Below the pieces are notes generated by a model, which saw nothing but the letters and a program-made list of their open reading frames with translations, made no database searches and was not told the DNA's origin. From contig NZ_JAPEOX010000001.1 of the NCBI RefSeq assembly GCF_026340675.1, positions 1,240,001-1,304,000 on the forward strand: a stretch of DNA of 64,000 nucleotides, in the 5' to 3' direction. The position numbers and the translations under genes are program-made. The stretch is from Streptomyces sp. NBC_01264. GTDB taxonomy: Bacteria > Actinomycetota > Actinomycetes > Streptomycetales > Streptomycetaceae. Positions 31,330 to 40,614 of the stretch are shown here, piece by piece. Numbering within the stretch: position 1 is the stretch's first letter; the number at the start of each line of letters is the position of its first letter.

Positions 31330-32832
31330 ATGAAGAACCCGTCACCTCATGGGCGCTTCGGCATCAAGCCCGGAGCGAAGGCAGGCCCGAAGGGCGGTGC
31401 GAAGGGCGGCGGGAAGACCCCGCGGACCCTCGGCCCCCAGGGCGAGTACTCAATGCCCCGGACGACCACGCCGGCGCTGCCGCCGGTGGAGTCCTTCTCG
31501 GAGCTCGGCCTGCCCCCTGAGCTGGTGACGACGATGGCCGACCAGGGGGTGTCGGAGCCGTTCCCCATCCAGGCGGCGACCCTCCCCAACTCCCTGGCGG
31601 GCCGCGACATCCTCGGCCGCGGGCGGACCGGCTCGGGCAAGACGCTGGCCTTCGGCCTGGCCCTGCTCGCCCGCACGGCGGGGCAGCAGGCCGATCCGAA
31701 GCGGCCGCTCGCGCTGGTCCTCGTACCGACCCGCGAGCTGGCGCAGCAGGTAACCGAAGCCCTGGCCCCGTACGCGCAGGCGCTGAAGCTGCGCGTCGCC
31801 ACGGTCGTCGGCGGCCTGTCGATCGGCAAGCAGACGGGCGCGCTGCGCACCGGCGCCGAGATCGTGGTGGCCACCCCGGGGCGGCTGAGCGACCTCATCG
31901 GCCGGCGCGACGTGCACCTGGAGCGCGTGAAGATCGTGGTCCTCGACGAGGCCGACCAGATGTGCGACATGGGCTTCATGCCGCAGGTCACCGAAATCCT
32001 CGACCAGTGCCACCACGCGGGCCAGCGGATGCTGTTCTCGGCCACCCTGGACCGCAATGTGGACCAGCTGGTCCAGCGGTACCTGAAGGACCCGGTCGGG
32101 CACTCCGTGGACCCGCAGTCCGCTTCGGTGTCCACGATGGACCACCACGTGCTGCACATCCACGCCGCCGACAAGGTCTCGGCGGCTACCGAGATCGCGG
32201 CCCGCGAGGGCCGGGTGCTGATGTTCCTGGACACCAAGCACGGGGTCGACCAGTTCGTGAAGCACCTGCGCGCCATGGGCGTACGGGCGGAGGGGCTGCA
32301 CAGCGGGAAGTCGCAGCCGCAGCGCACCCGGACCCTGGGGCAGTTCAAGGACGGCCTGCTCAACGTCCTGGTCGCGACCAACGTCGCCGCCCGCGGCATC
32401 CACATCGAGGACCTCGACCTCGTGGTCAACGTGGACCCGCCGGCCGACAGCAAGGACTACCTGCACCGGGGCGGGCGCACCGCGCGGGCCGGCGAGTCCG
32501 GCAAGGTCGTCACCCTGGTCACCCCGAACCAGCGGCGCGACATCGTCCGGCTGATGGCCGACGCCAAGATCCGGCCGACCATCACCCAGGTCCGCTCCGG
32601 CGAGGCCGCGCTGAGCCGCATCACCGGCGCGAAGGCCCCCTCCGGCGTACCGCTGGCCGGCGCCGCGGCCACCGACACCAAGGGCCGGCCTTCGGGCTCG
32701 GACCTCGGCTTCCGCGGGATCGGCACCCGGCCCGGGCGGCCCGGCAAGGGCAAGGAGTCCCGTAAGACCATCGAGGCCCGGCAGGCCGCCGAGGCCCGCG
32801 CGGCGGCGCGGGTGCGGCGCGGCACGAAGTAG
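31330..32832 (+). CDS. DEAD-box ATP-dependent RNA helicase
   Basis: This 500-residue helicase has a Gly/Lys-rich N-terminal tail of about 40 residues, the Q motif (FPIQAATLP), motif I GRTGSGKT, PTRELAQQ, TPGRL, motif II VLDEAD, SAT, and in the second RecA domain ARGIHIEDLDLVVN and HRGGRTARAG. The C-terminal tail is basic and suits RNA binding. It unwinds structured RNA, probably in ribosome assembly or cold adaptation. GGAAGG lies 7 bases before the ATG. A bidirectional terminator follows at 32857-32898. Confidence 0.95.
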   Translation: MKNPSPHGRFGIKPGAKAGPKGGAKGGGKTPRTLGPQGEYSMPRTTTPALPPVESFSELGLPPELVTTMADQGVSEPFPIQAATLPNSLAGRDILGRGRTGSGKTLAFGLALLARTAGQQADPKRPLALVLVPTRELAQQVTEALAPYAQALKLRVATVVGGLSIGKQTGALRTGAEIVVATPGRLSDLIGRRDVHLERVKIVVLDEADQMCDMGFMPQVTEILDQCHHAGQRMLFSATLDRNVDQLVQRYLKDPVGHSVDPQSASVSTMDHHVLHIHAADKVSAATEIAAREGRVLMFLDTKHGVDQFVKHLRAMGVRAEGLHSGKSQPQRTRTLGQFKDGLLNVLVATNVAARGIHIEDLDLVVNVDPPADSKDYLHRGGRTARAGESGKVVTLVTPNQRRDIVRLMADAKIRPTITQVRSGEAALSRITGAKAPSGVPLAGAAATDTKGRPSGSDLGFRGIGTRPGRPGKGKESRKTIEARQAAEARAAARVRRGTK

Positions 32833-32856
32833 CGCCGGGCAGCGGGAGACAGCAGG

Positions 32857-32898
32857 ACGGGAGGGCCGAGGCCGCGGGTGCGGTCGCGGCCCTCCCGT
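32857..32898. terminator. Bidirectional hairpin terminator
   Basis: ACGGGAGGGCCG (32857-32868) and CGGCCCTCCCGT (32887-32898) are perfect 12-base complements around an 18-base GC-rich loop. It lies between the convergent helicase and hypothetical genes, 24 bp after the helicase stop. Confidence 0.7.
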
Positions 32899-32924
32899 GC
32901 GTTCCGGGAATCCGGTCGGTCAGG

Positions 32925-33470
32925 TCAGGAGCCGACGGCGGCCCGCCGCAGCAGCCGCTGCGCCGCCGCGTTGCGGACCCGGCGGGTCCTGGCGCCCTCG
33001 GCGAGCAGCCGCAGGGCCTCCTCCGCGTGCAGGGACCGGGCCGCCGTGCCCTGGCACCAGTCGGAGGTGGCGAGGAGCTCCGCCGCGGACCAGGGCTCGC
33101 CCCGGGTGACGGCCTTCAGCAGGGTCCACTCGCGCAGCCGGCGGGCCGCGAAGGTGCGGCCGCCGAGGGCGGCGCCCACGGCCTGCGCCCAGGCCGGGAA
33201 GGCCTCGTCGGCCAGCAGCCCGGCCGCCCGCCGGTCGAGGTGGGTGACCACGGCGCTCTCGGCCATCACCAGGTCCGGGTCGCGCAGGACCGCGGCCACG
33301 GCCTCGGCTTCCGCGGGCAGACCGGAGGCGGCCGCCAGGGACTCCAGGTGCCGGGCGTAGCGCCAGTGCTCGGACGGCGTGTCCGCCGCCACCGCGCCCG
33401 TCGTCCCGTCGATCCGGGCGGGCCGGCGTTCCGGGCCGCCGTGGCGTATCTGGTGCTCGCTTCTCCCCAT
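32925..33470 (-). CDS. Hypothetical protein, 181 residues
   Basis: This is a soluble, helical, Ala/Arg/Leu-rich protein with no family I recognise. Segments such as HWRYARHLESLAAASGLPAE, VMAESAVVTHLDRRA and WSAAELLATSDWCQG suggest repeated helix pairs. The ATG at 33470 is used; a GTG at 33485 is an alternative. It converges on the helicase gene across the terminator and lies downstream of the SRPBCC gene in the same direction, 134 bp apart. Confidence 0.65.
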   Translation of the reverse strand: MGRSEHQIRHGGPERRPARIDGTTGAVAADTPSEHWRYARHLESLAAASGLPAEAEAVAAVLRDPDLVMAESAVVTHLDRRAAGLLADEAFPAWAQAVGAALGGRTFAARRLREWTLLKAVTRGEPWSAAELLATSDWCQGTAARSLHAEEALRLLAEGARTRRVRNAAAQRLLRRAAVGS

Positions 33471-33604
33471 GCATCCATTCCACACGACCCCGGTGAACGA
33501 CGGGTTGTCAGGGTGGCATCACGCCGCCGGACGAGCTGCCGCGGGGAGGGCCGGGCACCTGCCGAGCCCCGCATCCGCGCAGGTCACAGGGCACGGCGTG
33601 CGCC

Positions 33605-34141
33605 TCAGACCCGGGGGTCGTGGCTCTCGTAGCCGCCGGAACCCTGCTCGTTCGCGTGCCCCTGCTCCGGGAGCGGGGCGCCGGTCTCCAGGAGGGTCTT
33701 GAGGCTGGACGCGAGCATCGGCCAGGCGCGACCGCACATGCCGATGAGGGTGCCGCCCGGTTCGAAGCCCTCGTGGAGGATGGTGAGCCGGGCGAGCGTG
33801 TCCCCGACCGGCTCGATCTCGTACGTCACCTTCGTGCGCCGCTCGCGGGCCAGCTCGGCGCGCAGCTCTTCGTCGATGCCCGCGGAGGCGGCCCACTGAG
33901 GGGTGAAGGTGTGCCAGGTGTAGGAGAGCAGCCGCTCCGGTACGCACTCCAGCACCACCTGCTCGGGATCGCTCGTCCGCGCTCCGCGCTCCACCCAGGC
34001 CATCGTCGAGCCCACCCGCCAGTCGGTCTCGAAGTCGAGCCCCCAGTAGCGGCGGGTGAACGCGGGCTCGGTCAGGGCCTGCCACACGCGCGCGGGGTCG
34101 GCCTGGACGTAGACGGTGTAGGTGATCGCAGTCTCGCTCAT
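33605..34141 (-). CDS. SRPBCC/AHSA1-domain protein
   Basis: This 178-residue START-like domain protein begins with the first strand ITYTVYVQADPARVWQALT, then YWGLDFETDWRVGSTMAW and the central strands LSYTWHTF and VTYEIEPVGDTLARLTILHEGF, and ends in a helix with GGTLIGMCGRAWPMLASSLK. The AHSA1 group binds hydrophobic ligands or acts like Hsp90 activators. Many actinobacterial members are paired with an ArsR gene, which is not seen here. The last 25 residues are a Gly/Glu-rich tail. Confidence 0.85.
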   Translation of the reverse strand: MSETAITYTVYVQADPARVWQALTEPAFTRRYWGLDFETDWRVGSTMAWVERGARTSDPEQVVLECVPERLLSYTWHTFTPQWAASAGIDEELRAELARERRTKVTYEIEPVGDTLARLTILHEGFEPGGTLIGMCGRAWPMLASSLKTLLETGAPLPEQGHANEQGSGGYESHDPRV

Positions 34142-34195
34142 CCCCTCATGCTGCGGGACCGGGGCCCGCGGACCGGGGATTGAGCCGCTCCACGC

Positions 34196-35221
34196 TCACC
34201 AGTGGCAGCCCTCCGCCGGGAGTTCCGTCGGTGGGGTGCGGGGCGGCGCCGGGAGGCAGAGGTGGGCGCGCGCGGCGTGGACGGCGGCGAGTTCCTCGAG
34301 GCCCGCCGGGCCCCAGTCGCTGAGTTCGCGGACCTGTTCGGGGGTGGCCAACAGCCGGGCGTACGCCGGGTCCGGGCCCGGGGGCAGCGCCGTGAGCCGG
34401 GCCGCGGTGCGCGGGTGGGCGCCCTGGTCGGCGTACCGGTACCCGAGCGGAAGCGCGCCCGCGGTACGGCCCGGCGCCGGGGGCGGGAGGTGGGCGGCGC
34501 CGGTGGCGCGGGCGATGAGCAGCAGGACGCGCCCGTCGGGGGCGAAGAGCCAGCCGGCGGGGTCGCGGGGCGTCAGGTGCGCGGGGGCGGGGCCCGGGTG
34601 CCAGGTGCCGTGCAGGGGGACGCGGCGGCTGCGCAGGACGCCGAGCCGGTCCAGGGCGGTGGGGGCGGTGGGGCGGCCGTCCTCCAGCAGGGCGGCGCCT
34701 CCTCCATTGATCCGGGCCCGCAGCGCGGACAGGGTCCGGCGGGCGTCGCCCGCGTCCATCAGGGCGGGCAGTTCGGCCGGCTCGGCGAAGTGGATGCCGG
34801 TGATCTCCTGTGCGGGGAGGCGGACGGAGCCGATGCGGTCCGGGGTCCAGGTACCGCCGTCGAAGACGTGCAGGATCTCGCCGGGGAACCGCATCCCGGC
34901 CGGCATGCCGGGCGCGTCGGCCGGGATCCAGTCGACGGCGAGGCCGCGCGGGTAGCGGCCTTCGACGCCGAGCTCCTCGTACACCTCGCGGGCGGCCGCC
35001 GCGGCCGGCGCCTCGCCGGCGTCCACGGCGCCGCCGGGCAGCAGCCGGTCGGGGCGGTAGTCGACGCTCTGGACGAGGACGCGCCCGTCGGCATCGGTGA
35101 CGAGGACGACCGCACCGGTCCAGAGGGTGGCGCGGGAGGCCCCGTACTCCTCCGGGGTCATCCACGTGCCGGGGCGCGCGGGCGTGTCTTCGCTCACGTC
35201 CTCGTGGGTCAGCTGCGGCAT
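34196..35221 (-). CDS. NUDIX hydrolase
   Basis: This 341-residue protein has a Nudix domain over about residues 30-170, with box GGAVDAGE followed by REVYEELG (G-x5-E-x7-REUxEExG), which hydrolyses nucleoside diphosphate-linked substrates. The remaining 170 residues form a second module containing WLFAPDGRVLLLIARATG and PEQVRELSDWGPAGLEEL, so the protein may hold a degenerate second Nudix unit. GAGGAG lies upstream of the ATG at 35221. It is divergent from the VanW gene. Confidence 0.88.
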   Translation of the reverse strand: MPQLTHEDVSEDTPARPGTWMTPEEYGASRATLWTGAVVLVTDADGRVLVQSVDYRPDRLLPGGAVDAGEAPAAAAAREVYEELGVEGRYPRGLAVDWIPADAPGMPAGMRFPGEILHVFDGGTWTPDRIGSVRLPAQEITGIHFAEPAELPALMDAGDARRTLSALRARINGGGAALLEDGRPTAPTALDRLGVLRSRRVPLHGTWHPGPAPAHLTPRDPAGWLFAPDGRVLLLIARATGAAHLPPPAPGRTAGALPLGYRYADQGAHPRTAARLTALPPGPDPAYARLLATPEQVRELSDWGPAGLEELAAVHAARAHLCLPAPPRTPPTELPAEGCHW

Positions 35222-35516
35222 CGAACTCCTCTTCACCGTAAGGGCACCGCGGGCCACCGGGGCTCCGCGCGGCCCCGTCACGGGAGCGTCGCGCGGCCAT
35301 CGCACATGCCTCGCCGGGGCGTCGCGGACGGGTGGACCCGCGGGCTGTGCAACAGCGCGACCGGCCCCCGGGTTACGGAGATCGACACATTCCCCTTTGC
35401 CACCCCTATACCTCCTTATTACCTGGTTACACGGATCTTGCTACGTTCCCGTGGCGGACTGGCGGCATGAAAACCGCCGGTCCGACCACGTCACCGGACC
35501 GAGGAGAGACCCACAC

Positions 35517-37262
35517 ATGCGACGCGCACCCCGTACGGGCACCCCGGCGGCCACCGGCAAGCGGTGGACCCTCCCGGGCGTGGCCGGGGTGGCCGGCGGT
35601 GTCGCGGTCCTCGGCTTCGGTGGGCTGTACGCGGCCGGCCTGCTGCTCGCGGGCGACGACATGGCCGCCGGTACGAAGGTGCGCGGCGTCGACATAGGCG
35701 GGATGAGCCGCGCCGAGGCCCGGCAGACCCTGAGCCGTGCGCTCGGCCCGTCCGCCGCCTCCCCGCTCGTCCTGCGGATCGGCGAGCGGACCGAGAAGGC
35801 GCAGCCGGCGACGTTCGGCCTCTCCCTGGACACCGGCGCCACCGTCGACCGGGCGGCCCGCTCCGGTTCCGATCCCCTCAGCGTGATCGGCCGCTTGTTC
35901 TCCTCCGGCGATCCCGATGTGGAGCCCGTGGTCCGGCTCGACGAGAAGGCGGCCCGCTCCGCCCTCGACGGGCTCGGGGCGAAGACCCGGCAGGAAGTCC
36001 GGGAGGGCTCGGTCTCCTTCGAGAAGGGCAAGGCCAAGGCGGTGGCCCCGGTCACCGGTACCGACCTCGACGTCGACGGCTCCCTCGGCGTGCTCCGCTC
36101 GGCCTACACCCGGCCGGCCGGCGGGGAACCCGTCGTGCTCCCCGTCCGCAGCACGGAGCCCCGCATCGGGCAGCAGGAGACGGAGCGGGCGCTGAAGGAG
36201 TTCGCCGAACCCGCGGTGTCCGCGCCCGTCACGCTGACCGTGGAGGGCAAGCGCATACCCGTCGGCCCGGCCGTCCTCGGCAAGCACCTCAGCCTCAAGG
36301 ACGACGGCAAGGGCCGCCTCGCGCCCCGCCTCGACGCCAAGGCGCTGCTCGCCGACCCGGAGCTGGCCGGTCCGCTGCGGCTGGCCGCGCCGGGACCCGT
36401 CGAGGCGAAGCTGCGTACGGACTCCGCCGGCGCGGTCTCCGTCGCCGAGGAGGGCCGGGCCGGGCGCCGGGTCGCCGAGGAGGGGCTGTCCGCCGCCGTA
36501 CTGCCGCTGCTGACGCGGTCGGGCGCGGCGGAGCGTACCGGTGAGGTCTCCACGGAGGCGGTCCAGCCGAAGCTGACCGGGAACACCGTCGGGCAGCTGG
36601 GCATCAAGGAGGAGGTGTCCTCCTTCACCGTCGACTTCGAGAAGGCTCCGTACCGCACGACGAACATCGGGCGCGCCGCGGAGCTGATCAACGGCTCGCT
36701 CGTGCTGCCCGACGAGATGTGGAGCTTCAACCGCCGCGTCGGCGAACGCACCAAGGAGAACGGCTTCGTCGACGGCCTGATCATCAACAACGGCCAGTAC
36801 GAGAAGGCCGCGGGCGGCGGCGTTTCGGCGGTGGCCACCACGGTCTTCAACGCGATGTTCTTCTCCGGGGTCAAGCCCGTCGAGTACGGCGCGCACTCCT
36901 TCTACATCGAGCGCTATCCGGAGGGCCGCGAGGCCACCGTGGCCTGGGGCAGCCTGGACCTGCGCTTCGCCAACGACTCGGGCAAGGCCCTCTACATCCA
37001 GGCCGAGGCGACCGACACCTCGATCACCATCACCTTCCTGGGCACGAAGAAGTACGACGAGATCCGCGCCGCCAAGGGCCTGCGGACGAACGTCAAGCCG
37101 CCCGCCACCCGCACGGACACCGGCCCGAAGTGCGAACCGCAGTCCCCGCTGGAGGGCTTCGACGTCGCCGTCGACCGGGTGTTCGTGAAGGGCGGGCAGG
37201 AGGTCAAGCGGGAGACGATGAAGACCCGTTACACGCCGAGGGACAGCGTGACCTGCGGCTGA
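35517..37262 (+). CDS. VanW-family protein with YoaR-like peptidoglycan-binding repeats
   Basis: This 581-residue protein is anchored by one N-terminal membrane helix (about residues 22-44). Next comes a PG_binding_4/YoaR-like domain (GVDIGGMSRAEARQTL), a second related unit, and the C-terminal VanW domain (RTTNIGRAAELINGSLVLPD, FNRRVGERTKENGF, GGGVSAVATTVFNAMFFSG). It is named for a gene of vancomycin-resistance clusters, but the VanW biochemical role is unknown; location outside the membrane near peptidoglycan is expected. GAGGAGA lies 10 bases before the ATG. An AT-rich patch at about 35390-35450 probably holds the promoter. Confidence 0.9.
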   Translation: MRRAPRTGTPAATGKRWTLPGVAGVAGGVAVLGFGGLYAAGLLLAGDDMAAGTKVRGVDIGGMSRAEARQTLSRALGPSAASPLVLRIGERTEKAQPATFGLSLDTGATVDRAARSGSDPLSVIGRLFSSGDPDVEPVVRLDEKAARSALDGLGAKTRQEVREGSVSFEKGKAKAVAPVTGTDLDVDGSLGVLRSAYTRPAGGEPVVLPVRSTEPRIGQQETERALKEFAEPAVSAPVTLTVEGKRIPVGPAVLGKHLSLKDDGKGRLAPRLDAKALLADPELAGPLRLAAPGPVEAKLRTDSAGAVSVAEEGRAGRRVAEEGLSAAVLPLLTRSGAAERTGEVSTEAVQPKLTGNTVGQLGIKEEVSSFTVDFEKAPYRTTNIGRAAELINGSLVLPDEMWSFNRRVGERTKENGFVDGLIINNGQYEKAAGGGVSAVATTVFNAMFFSGVKPVEYGAHSFYIERYPEGREATVAWGSLDLRFANDSGKALYIQAEATDTSITITFLGTKKYDEIRAAKGLRTNVKPPATRTDTGPKCEPQSPLEGFDVAVDRVFVKGGQEVKRETMKTRYTPRDSVTCG

Positions 37263-37343
37263 GTCATCCCGTCGAGGGGTACGGACCACCCGTGCGGGTG
37301 AGCGCGTGCGGGGGCGGCGGCCCTCGTCGGGCAGGGTGGGCGG

Positions 37344-37862
37344 ATGGAGTCGCGCCGGGGACCGAGGGTGCCCCTGATCATCGTCGCTCTGGCCGTGGCG
37401 GCCGGATGTCTGACCGGGTGTGTGACCGTGGGGCCGGCCGGGCCGGGGGCCGTACCCGGGTCGGGGGCGAGTCCCGTACCGACGCAGGTGCGGGCGGGCC
37501 TGCCCGGGCCGGCGGACGGGGCCGCGCCGCTGGGGACGCTGCCGGAGGTCCCGCCGGACGCGGCGCCGGTACCCGTACCGGTACCGGTCGACGCCTCGAC
37601 TCCCGCGCCCCGGGCCGCGGTCGCCGGGCAGCAGGAACCGCCCCGAGCGCCCGCCGCCGCCCGGCCGCGGAGCCGGGTGAAGCCCGCCGCGCCCCGGCAC
37701 CGGCCGGAGCGCCCCCGGCGGGCTTCGCCGAAGAAGCCCGCGGCGCCCGCGGCGAAGGCACGGCGCGCCCGGCCCGCGCCGAACCGCTCATACGACATGG
37801 CGCCGCTGTGCGCGGCGGCCCGGGGGACGGTGGACCCGGCCATCGTGGCGCTGTGCCACTGA
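37344..37862 (+). CDS. Proline-rich putative lipoprotein with C-terminal Cys pair
   Basis: This 172-residue protein has a signal peptide ending in the lipobox LTGC (Cys at about 26) followed by VTVGPAGPG, a long Pro/Ala/Arg-rich linker, and a short C-terminal module LCAAARGTVDPAIVALC with two cysteines spaced 16 residues apart. It is a paralogue of the protein at 57338-57814, which has the same three parts. Function is unknown; tethered display of the Cys-Cys module outside the membrane is likely. Confidence 0.75.
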   Translation: MESRRGPRVPLIIVALAVAAGCLTGCVTVGPAGPGAVPGSGASPVPTQVRAGLPGPADGAAPLGTLPEVPPDAAPVPVPVPVDASTPAPRAAVAGQQEPPRAPAAARPRSRVKPAAPRHRPERPRRASPKKPAAPAAKARRARPAPNRSYDMAPLCAAARGTVDPAIVALCH

Positions 37863-37989
37863 CGGGGTTGGCAGCGACCGCGCTGCCGCTGACCGCGTGG
37901 CGCTCCCGGGCGCGGGCGGCGGGATTCGCTTGGATGGGCCCGGCGGACCCCGACCGGGGCCCCTCCAGCCCCCACCTCCAGGAGTGGCC

Positions 37990-38655
37990 ATGGCGAAGAT
38001 CGCTCTCTTCGGCGCGACCGGCACCATCGGATCCCGGGTGATGCACGAAGCACTCGGGCGCGGACACCAGGTCACGGCCGTCGTCCGCGATCCCGCGCAC
38101 TTCGCCGAGTCCGAAGCCAGCTCCGCCGACGTCACCGTCGAGCGCGGCGACGTCCTCGACCCCGCGTCCGTGACCCGGGCGGCCACCGGCCAGGACGTGG
38201 TGGTCAGCGCGTACGGCCCGGGCTCCGGGGATCCCGGCACGCTCGTCGCCGCGGCCAAGGCCCTGATCGGCGGAGTGCAGGGCCTCGGCGAGGAGGGGCC
38301 CCGGCCGCGCGTGGTCACCGTCGGCGGGGCGGGGTCCCTGCGCACCCCCGGCGGGCCGAAGGTCTGGGACCAGGCCGGGATCCCCGCGCCGGTGCTCGCC
38401 GTCATGCACGCCCACGGGGACGCCCTCGACTTCCTGCGGACCGTTCCGGTGGACGAGGTCCACTGGACCAACCTCAGCCCGGCCGCCACGATCGAGCCGG
38501 GCACCCGGACGGGCACGTACCGGCTGGGGCTCGACGAGCTCGTCGTGGACGATGACGGCAGGAGCCTGATCTCCACGGAGGACTTCGCGGTCGCGCTGCT
38601 GGACGAGATCGAGCGCGACGCGCACGCGGGCAGGCGGTTCACCGTCGGGTACTGA
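37990..38655 (+). CDS. NAD(P)-binding Rossmann-fold protein (BLVRB/YwnB-like)
   Basis: This 221-residue atypical short-chain reductase has GATGTIGSRVM at residues 8-18 as the dinucleotide-binding loop, VVVSAYGP in place of the usual fourth strand, and VTVGGAGSL. It lacks a YxxxK triad, as in BLVRB and YwnB-like NAD(P)H flavin reductases or oxidoreductases. AGGAGTGG precedes the ATG. It lies 75 bp upstream of the RNA ligase gene but has a likely separate promoter between them. Confidence 0.88.
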   Translation: MAKIALFGATGTIGSRVMHEALGRGHQVTAVVRDPAHFAESEASSADVTVERGDVLDPASVTRAATGQDVVVSAYGPGSGDPGTLVAAAKALIGGVQGLGEEGPRPRVVTVGGAGSLRTPGGPKVWDQAGIPAPVLAVMHAHGDALDFLRTVPVDEVHWTNLSPAATIEPGTRTGTYRLGLDELVVDDDGRSLISTEDFAVALLDEIERDAHAGRRFTVGY

Positions 38656-38730
38656 GATATTCGCTGGTCCGGGCGGGTTCCGCCTCCCTACAGTGACCGG
38701 GCAACAGCCTCGGCCCGCAGGGAGCGGATC

Positions 38731-40614
38731 ATGCGCACGCACTATCCCCGGACCCCGCACCTGCCTTGGTCTCCGGGTGCGACGTCCGACGACGTGCGGA
38801 CCACCGGGCCCGGGATGCTGGCGGGGTTCGCCGGGCGCGAGGTCGTGGTCACCGAGAAGCTCGACGGCGAGAACACCACCCTCTACGCCGACGGCCTGCA
38901 CGCGCGCTCGCTCGACTCGGGCCACCATCCGTCGCGGGCCTGGGTGAAGGGCCTGCAGAGCCGCATCGGCCCGGGGATCCCGGCCGGTTGGCGCGTGTGC
39001 GGGGAGAACGTCTACGCCCGGCACTCACTCGCGTACGAGGAACTCGACGCGTGGTTCTACGGGTTCTCGGTGTGGGACGGCGACCACTGTCTGGACTGGG
39101 ACCGGACCACGCTCTTCCTGCGCGGTCTCGGGGTCCCGGGACCGCGCGTGCTGTGGCGCGGGATCTTCGACGAACGGGCGCTGCGCCGGCTCCGGCTGGA
39201 CACGGCGCGGCAGGAGGGCTACGTCGTCCGCACGGCGGCCGGCTTCGACCGGTCCGACTTCGGGCGGTGCGTGGCCAAGTGGGTGCGGGGCGGGCACGTG
39301 TGGACGGACACGCACTGGATGTACGCCCAGGTCGTGCCGAACGGACTCGGTCCCGCGGCCGCCCTGTGGGACGCCCGGTCGGGCGCGGATCCGGACGCGG
39401 CCGGGCTGCTCCGGGCCGTGGGAGGGGACACGGTGGCCGAGGCGGCGAACGTCGAGGGACTGGTCGCCGAAGTGGCGGACCGCATCGACGGGTTGGGCGT
39501 GCGCAGGTCCGGCGAGGAGCGGCTGGCCGGGCTGCTGGCGGCGGCCCTGCACGGCGTACCGCGAGCCGCCCTCGCCTCCCGGCTGGCGGCCGGGCCGCTC
39601 GGGATGGCCACCGCACGGCGCGTCGCCGACCTGGTGGGGCTCCACCCGGCGCTGCGCAGGCCCTTCCCCTACCCGGACACGGAACGGCGCGCAGGGCTCG
39701 TACGGATGGCGGAAGCGGCCGACCTGGGGGTGCTGCACGCCCTGGCGTGGGCGCTTCCCGGGTCCGGCGAGTCCGTCGAGTGCGTCGAGTGGTCCGCACT
39801 GCACGCCGAGGAGGCCGGGCTGCTGGGGCCCGCGCCCCTGGAGCCACTGCGGGCCGGGCTGCGAGAGGCCCTCGCCGGAGCCGGCGTGAGCGACGGGGAC
39901 GAGTACGGGAACGGCGACGGGGACTCTGCCGCCCGTATCGGCGGCGGTGACGCAGCCGACCGCTGCTGGGCCGAGGCGCGCCAGGCCTACGGGCAGGGCA
40001 AACTGACCGGCGCCGAGGAGGCGGTCGCGGCGACCTGGCGATGGCGCGACGGCGCCTCCTTCCCGCGTCTGGTGCAGCTCTGCGGACCTTCGGGCAGCGG
40101 GAAGAGCACGTACGCCCGGAACCTGCCCGGGGTGGAGGCCCACATCAGCCTCGACGACCTGCGCGGCGCCCGGGGTTCCCGCGCCGACCAGCGGGACAAC
40201 GCGGACGTGCTCCGCGAGGGCCTCGACCGGCTGGACTCCGCACTCGCCTCGGCCGCGCGGCGCGGGGGCACGGTGGTGTGGGACGCGACCTCCCTCACTT
40301 CCCGGCAGCGCGCTCTGGCCGGCGCGGTCGCGCGGCGGCGTGACGCGCTGGTCACCCACGCCGTGCTGCTGGTCGGGGAGGCGGCGCTGATGCGCCGCAA
40401 CTCCACGCGCGCCCACCCGGTACCGGAGCCGGTGCTGGCCTCGCAGGTGCGGCGGTTCGCACCGCCGTATCCCGGTGAGGCGCACCGCACTTGGTACATC
40501 GGGGCGGACGGAACCGTCGAGGACACGGCGGGCACGATCGGGGCGGCAAGCAGGGCGGCGAGCGGGGCGACAGTCCACGCGGCGGCCCGTACGGCGACCC
40601 GTGAGGAGGGCTGA
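38731..40614 (+). CDS. RNA ligase fused to polynucleotide kinase
   Basis: This 627-residue, two-enzyme protein has an N-terminal half that is a nucleotidyltransferase-type RNA ligase: adenylated Lys43 in TEKLDGEN (KxDG), CGENVYARH as motif III, EGYVVR as motif IV and VAKWVRGG as motif V. A helical middle region follows (about 200-380), then a kinase with P-loop GPSGSGKST at 452-460, SLDDLRG, DATSLTSRQR and a C-terminal lid. The kinase would phosphorylate a 5'-OH end and the ligase seal it. The ribosome site CAGGGAG precedes the ATG. Its stop overlaps the next gene's start (TGATG), which encodes the end-processing enzymes. Confidence 0.92.
   Translation: MRTHYPRTPHLPWSPGATSDDVRTTGPGMLAGFAGREVVVTEKLDGENTTLYADGLHARSLDSGHHPSRAWVKGLQSRIGPGIPAGWRVCGENVYARHSLAYEELDAWFYGFSVWDGDHCLDWDRTTLFLRGLGVPGPRVLWRGIFDERALRRLRLDTARQEGYVVRTAAGFDRSDFGRCVAKWVRGGHVWTDTHWMYAQVVPNGLGPAAALWDARSGADPDAAGLLRAVGGDTVAEAANVEGLVAEVADRIDGLGVRRSGEERLAGLLAAALHGVPRAALASRLAAGPLGMATARRVADLVGLHPALRRPFPYPDTERRAGLVRMAEAADLGVLHALAWALPGSGESVECVEWSALHAEEAGLLGPAPLEPLRAGLREALAGAGVSDGDEYGNGDGDSAARIGGGDAADRCWAEARQAYGQGKLTGAEEAVAATWRWRDGASFPRLVQLCGPSGSGKSTYARNLPGVEAHISLDDLRGARGSRADQRDNADVLREGLDRLDSALASAARRGGTVVWDATSLTSRQRALAGAVARRRDALVTHAVLLVGEAALMRRNSTRAHPVPEPVLASQVRRFAPPYPGEAHRTWYIGADGTVEDTAGTIGAASRAASGATVHAAARTATREEG

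Noticed and set aside
38664..38694. Promoter with TACAGT as -10 for the RNA ligase operon
   Set aside because: The -10 is plausible but the -35 position does not resemble TTGAC, so support is too weak for a feature.
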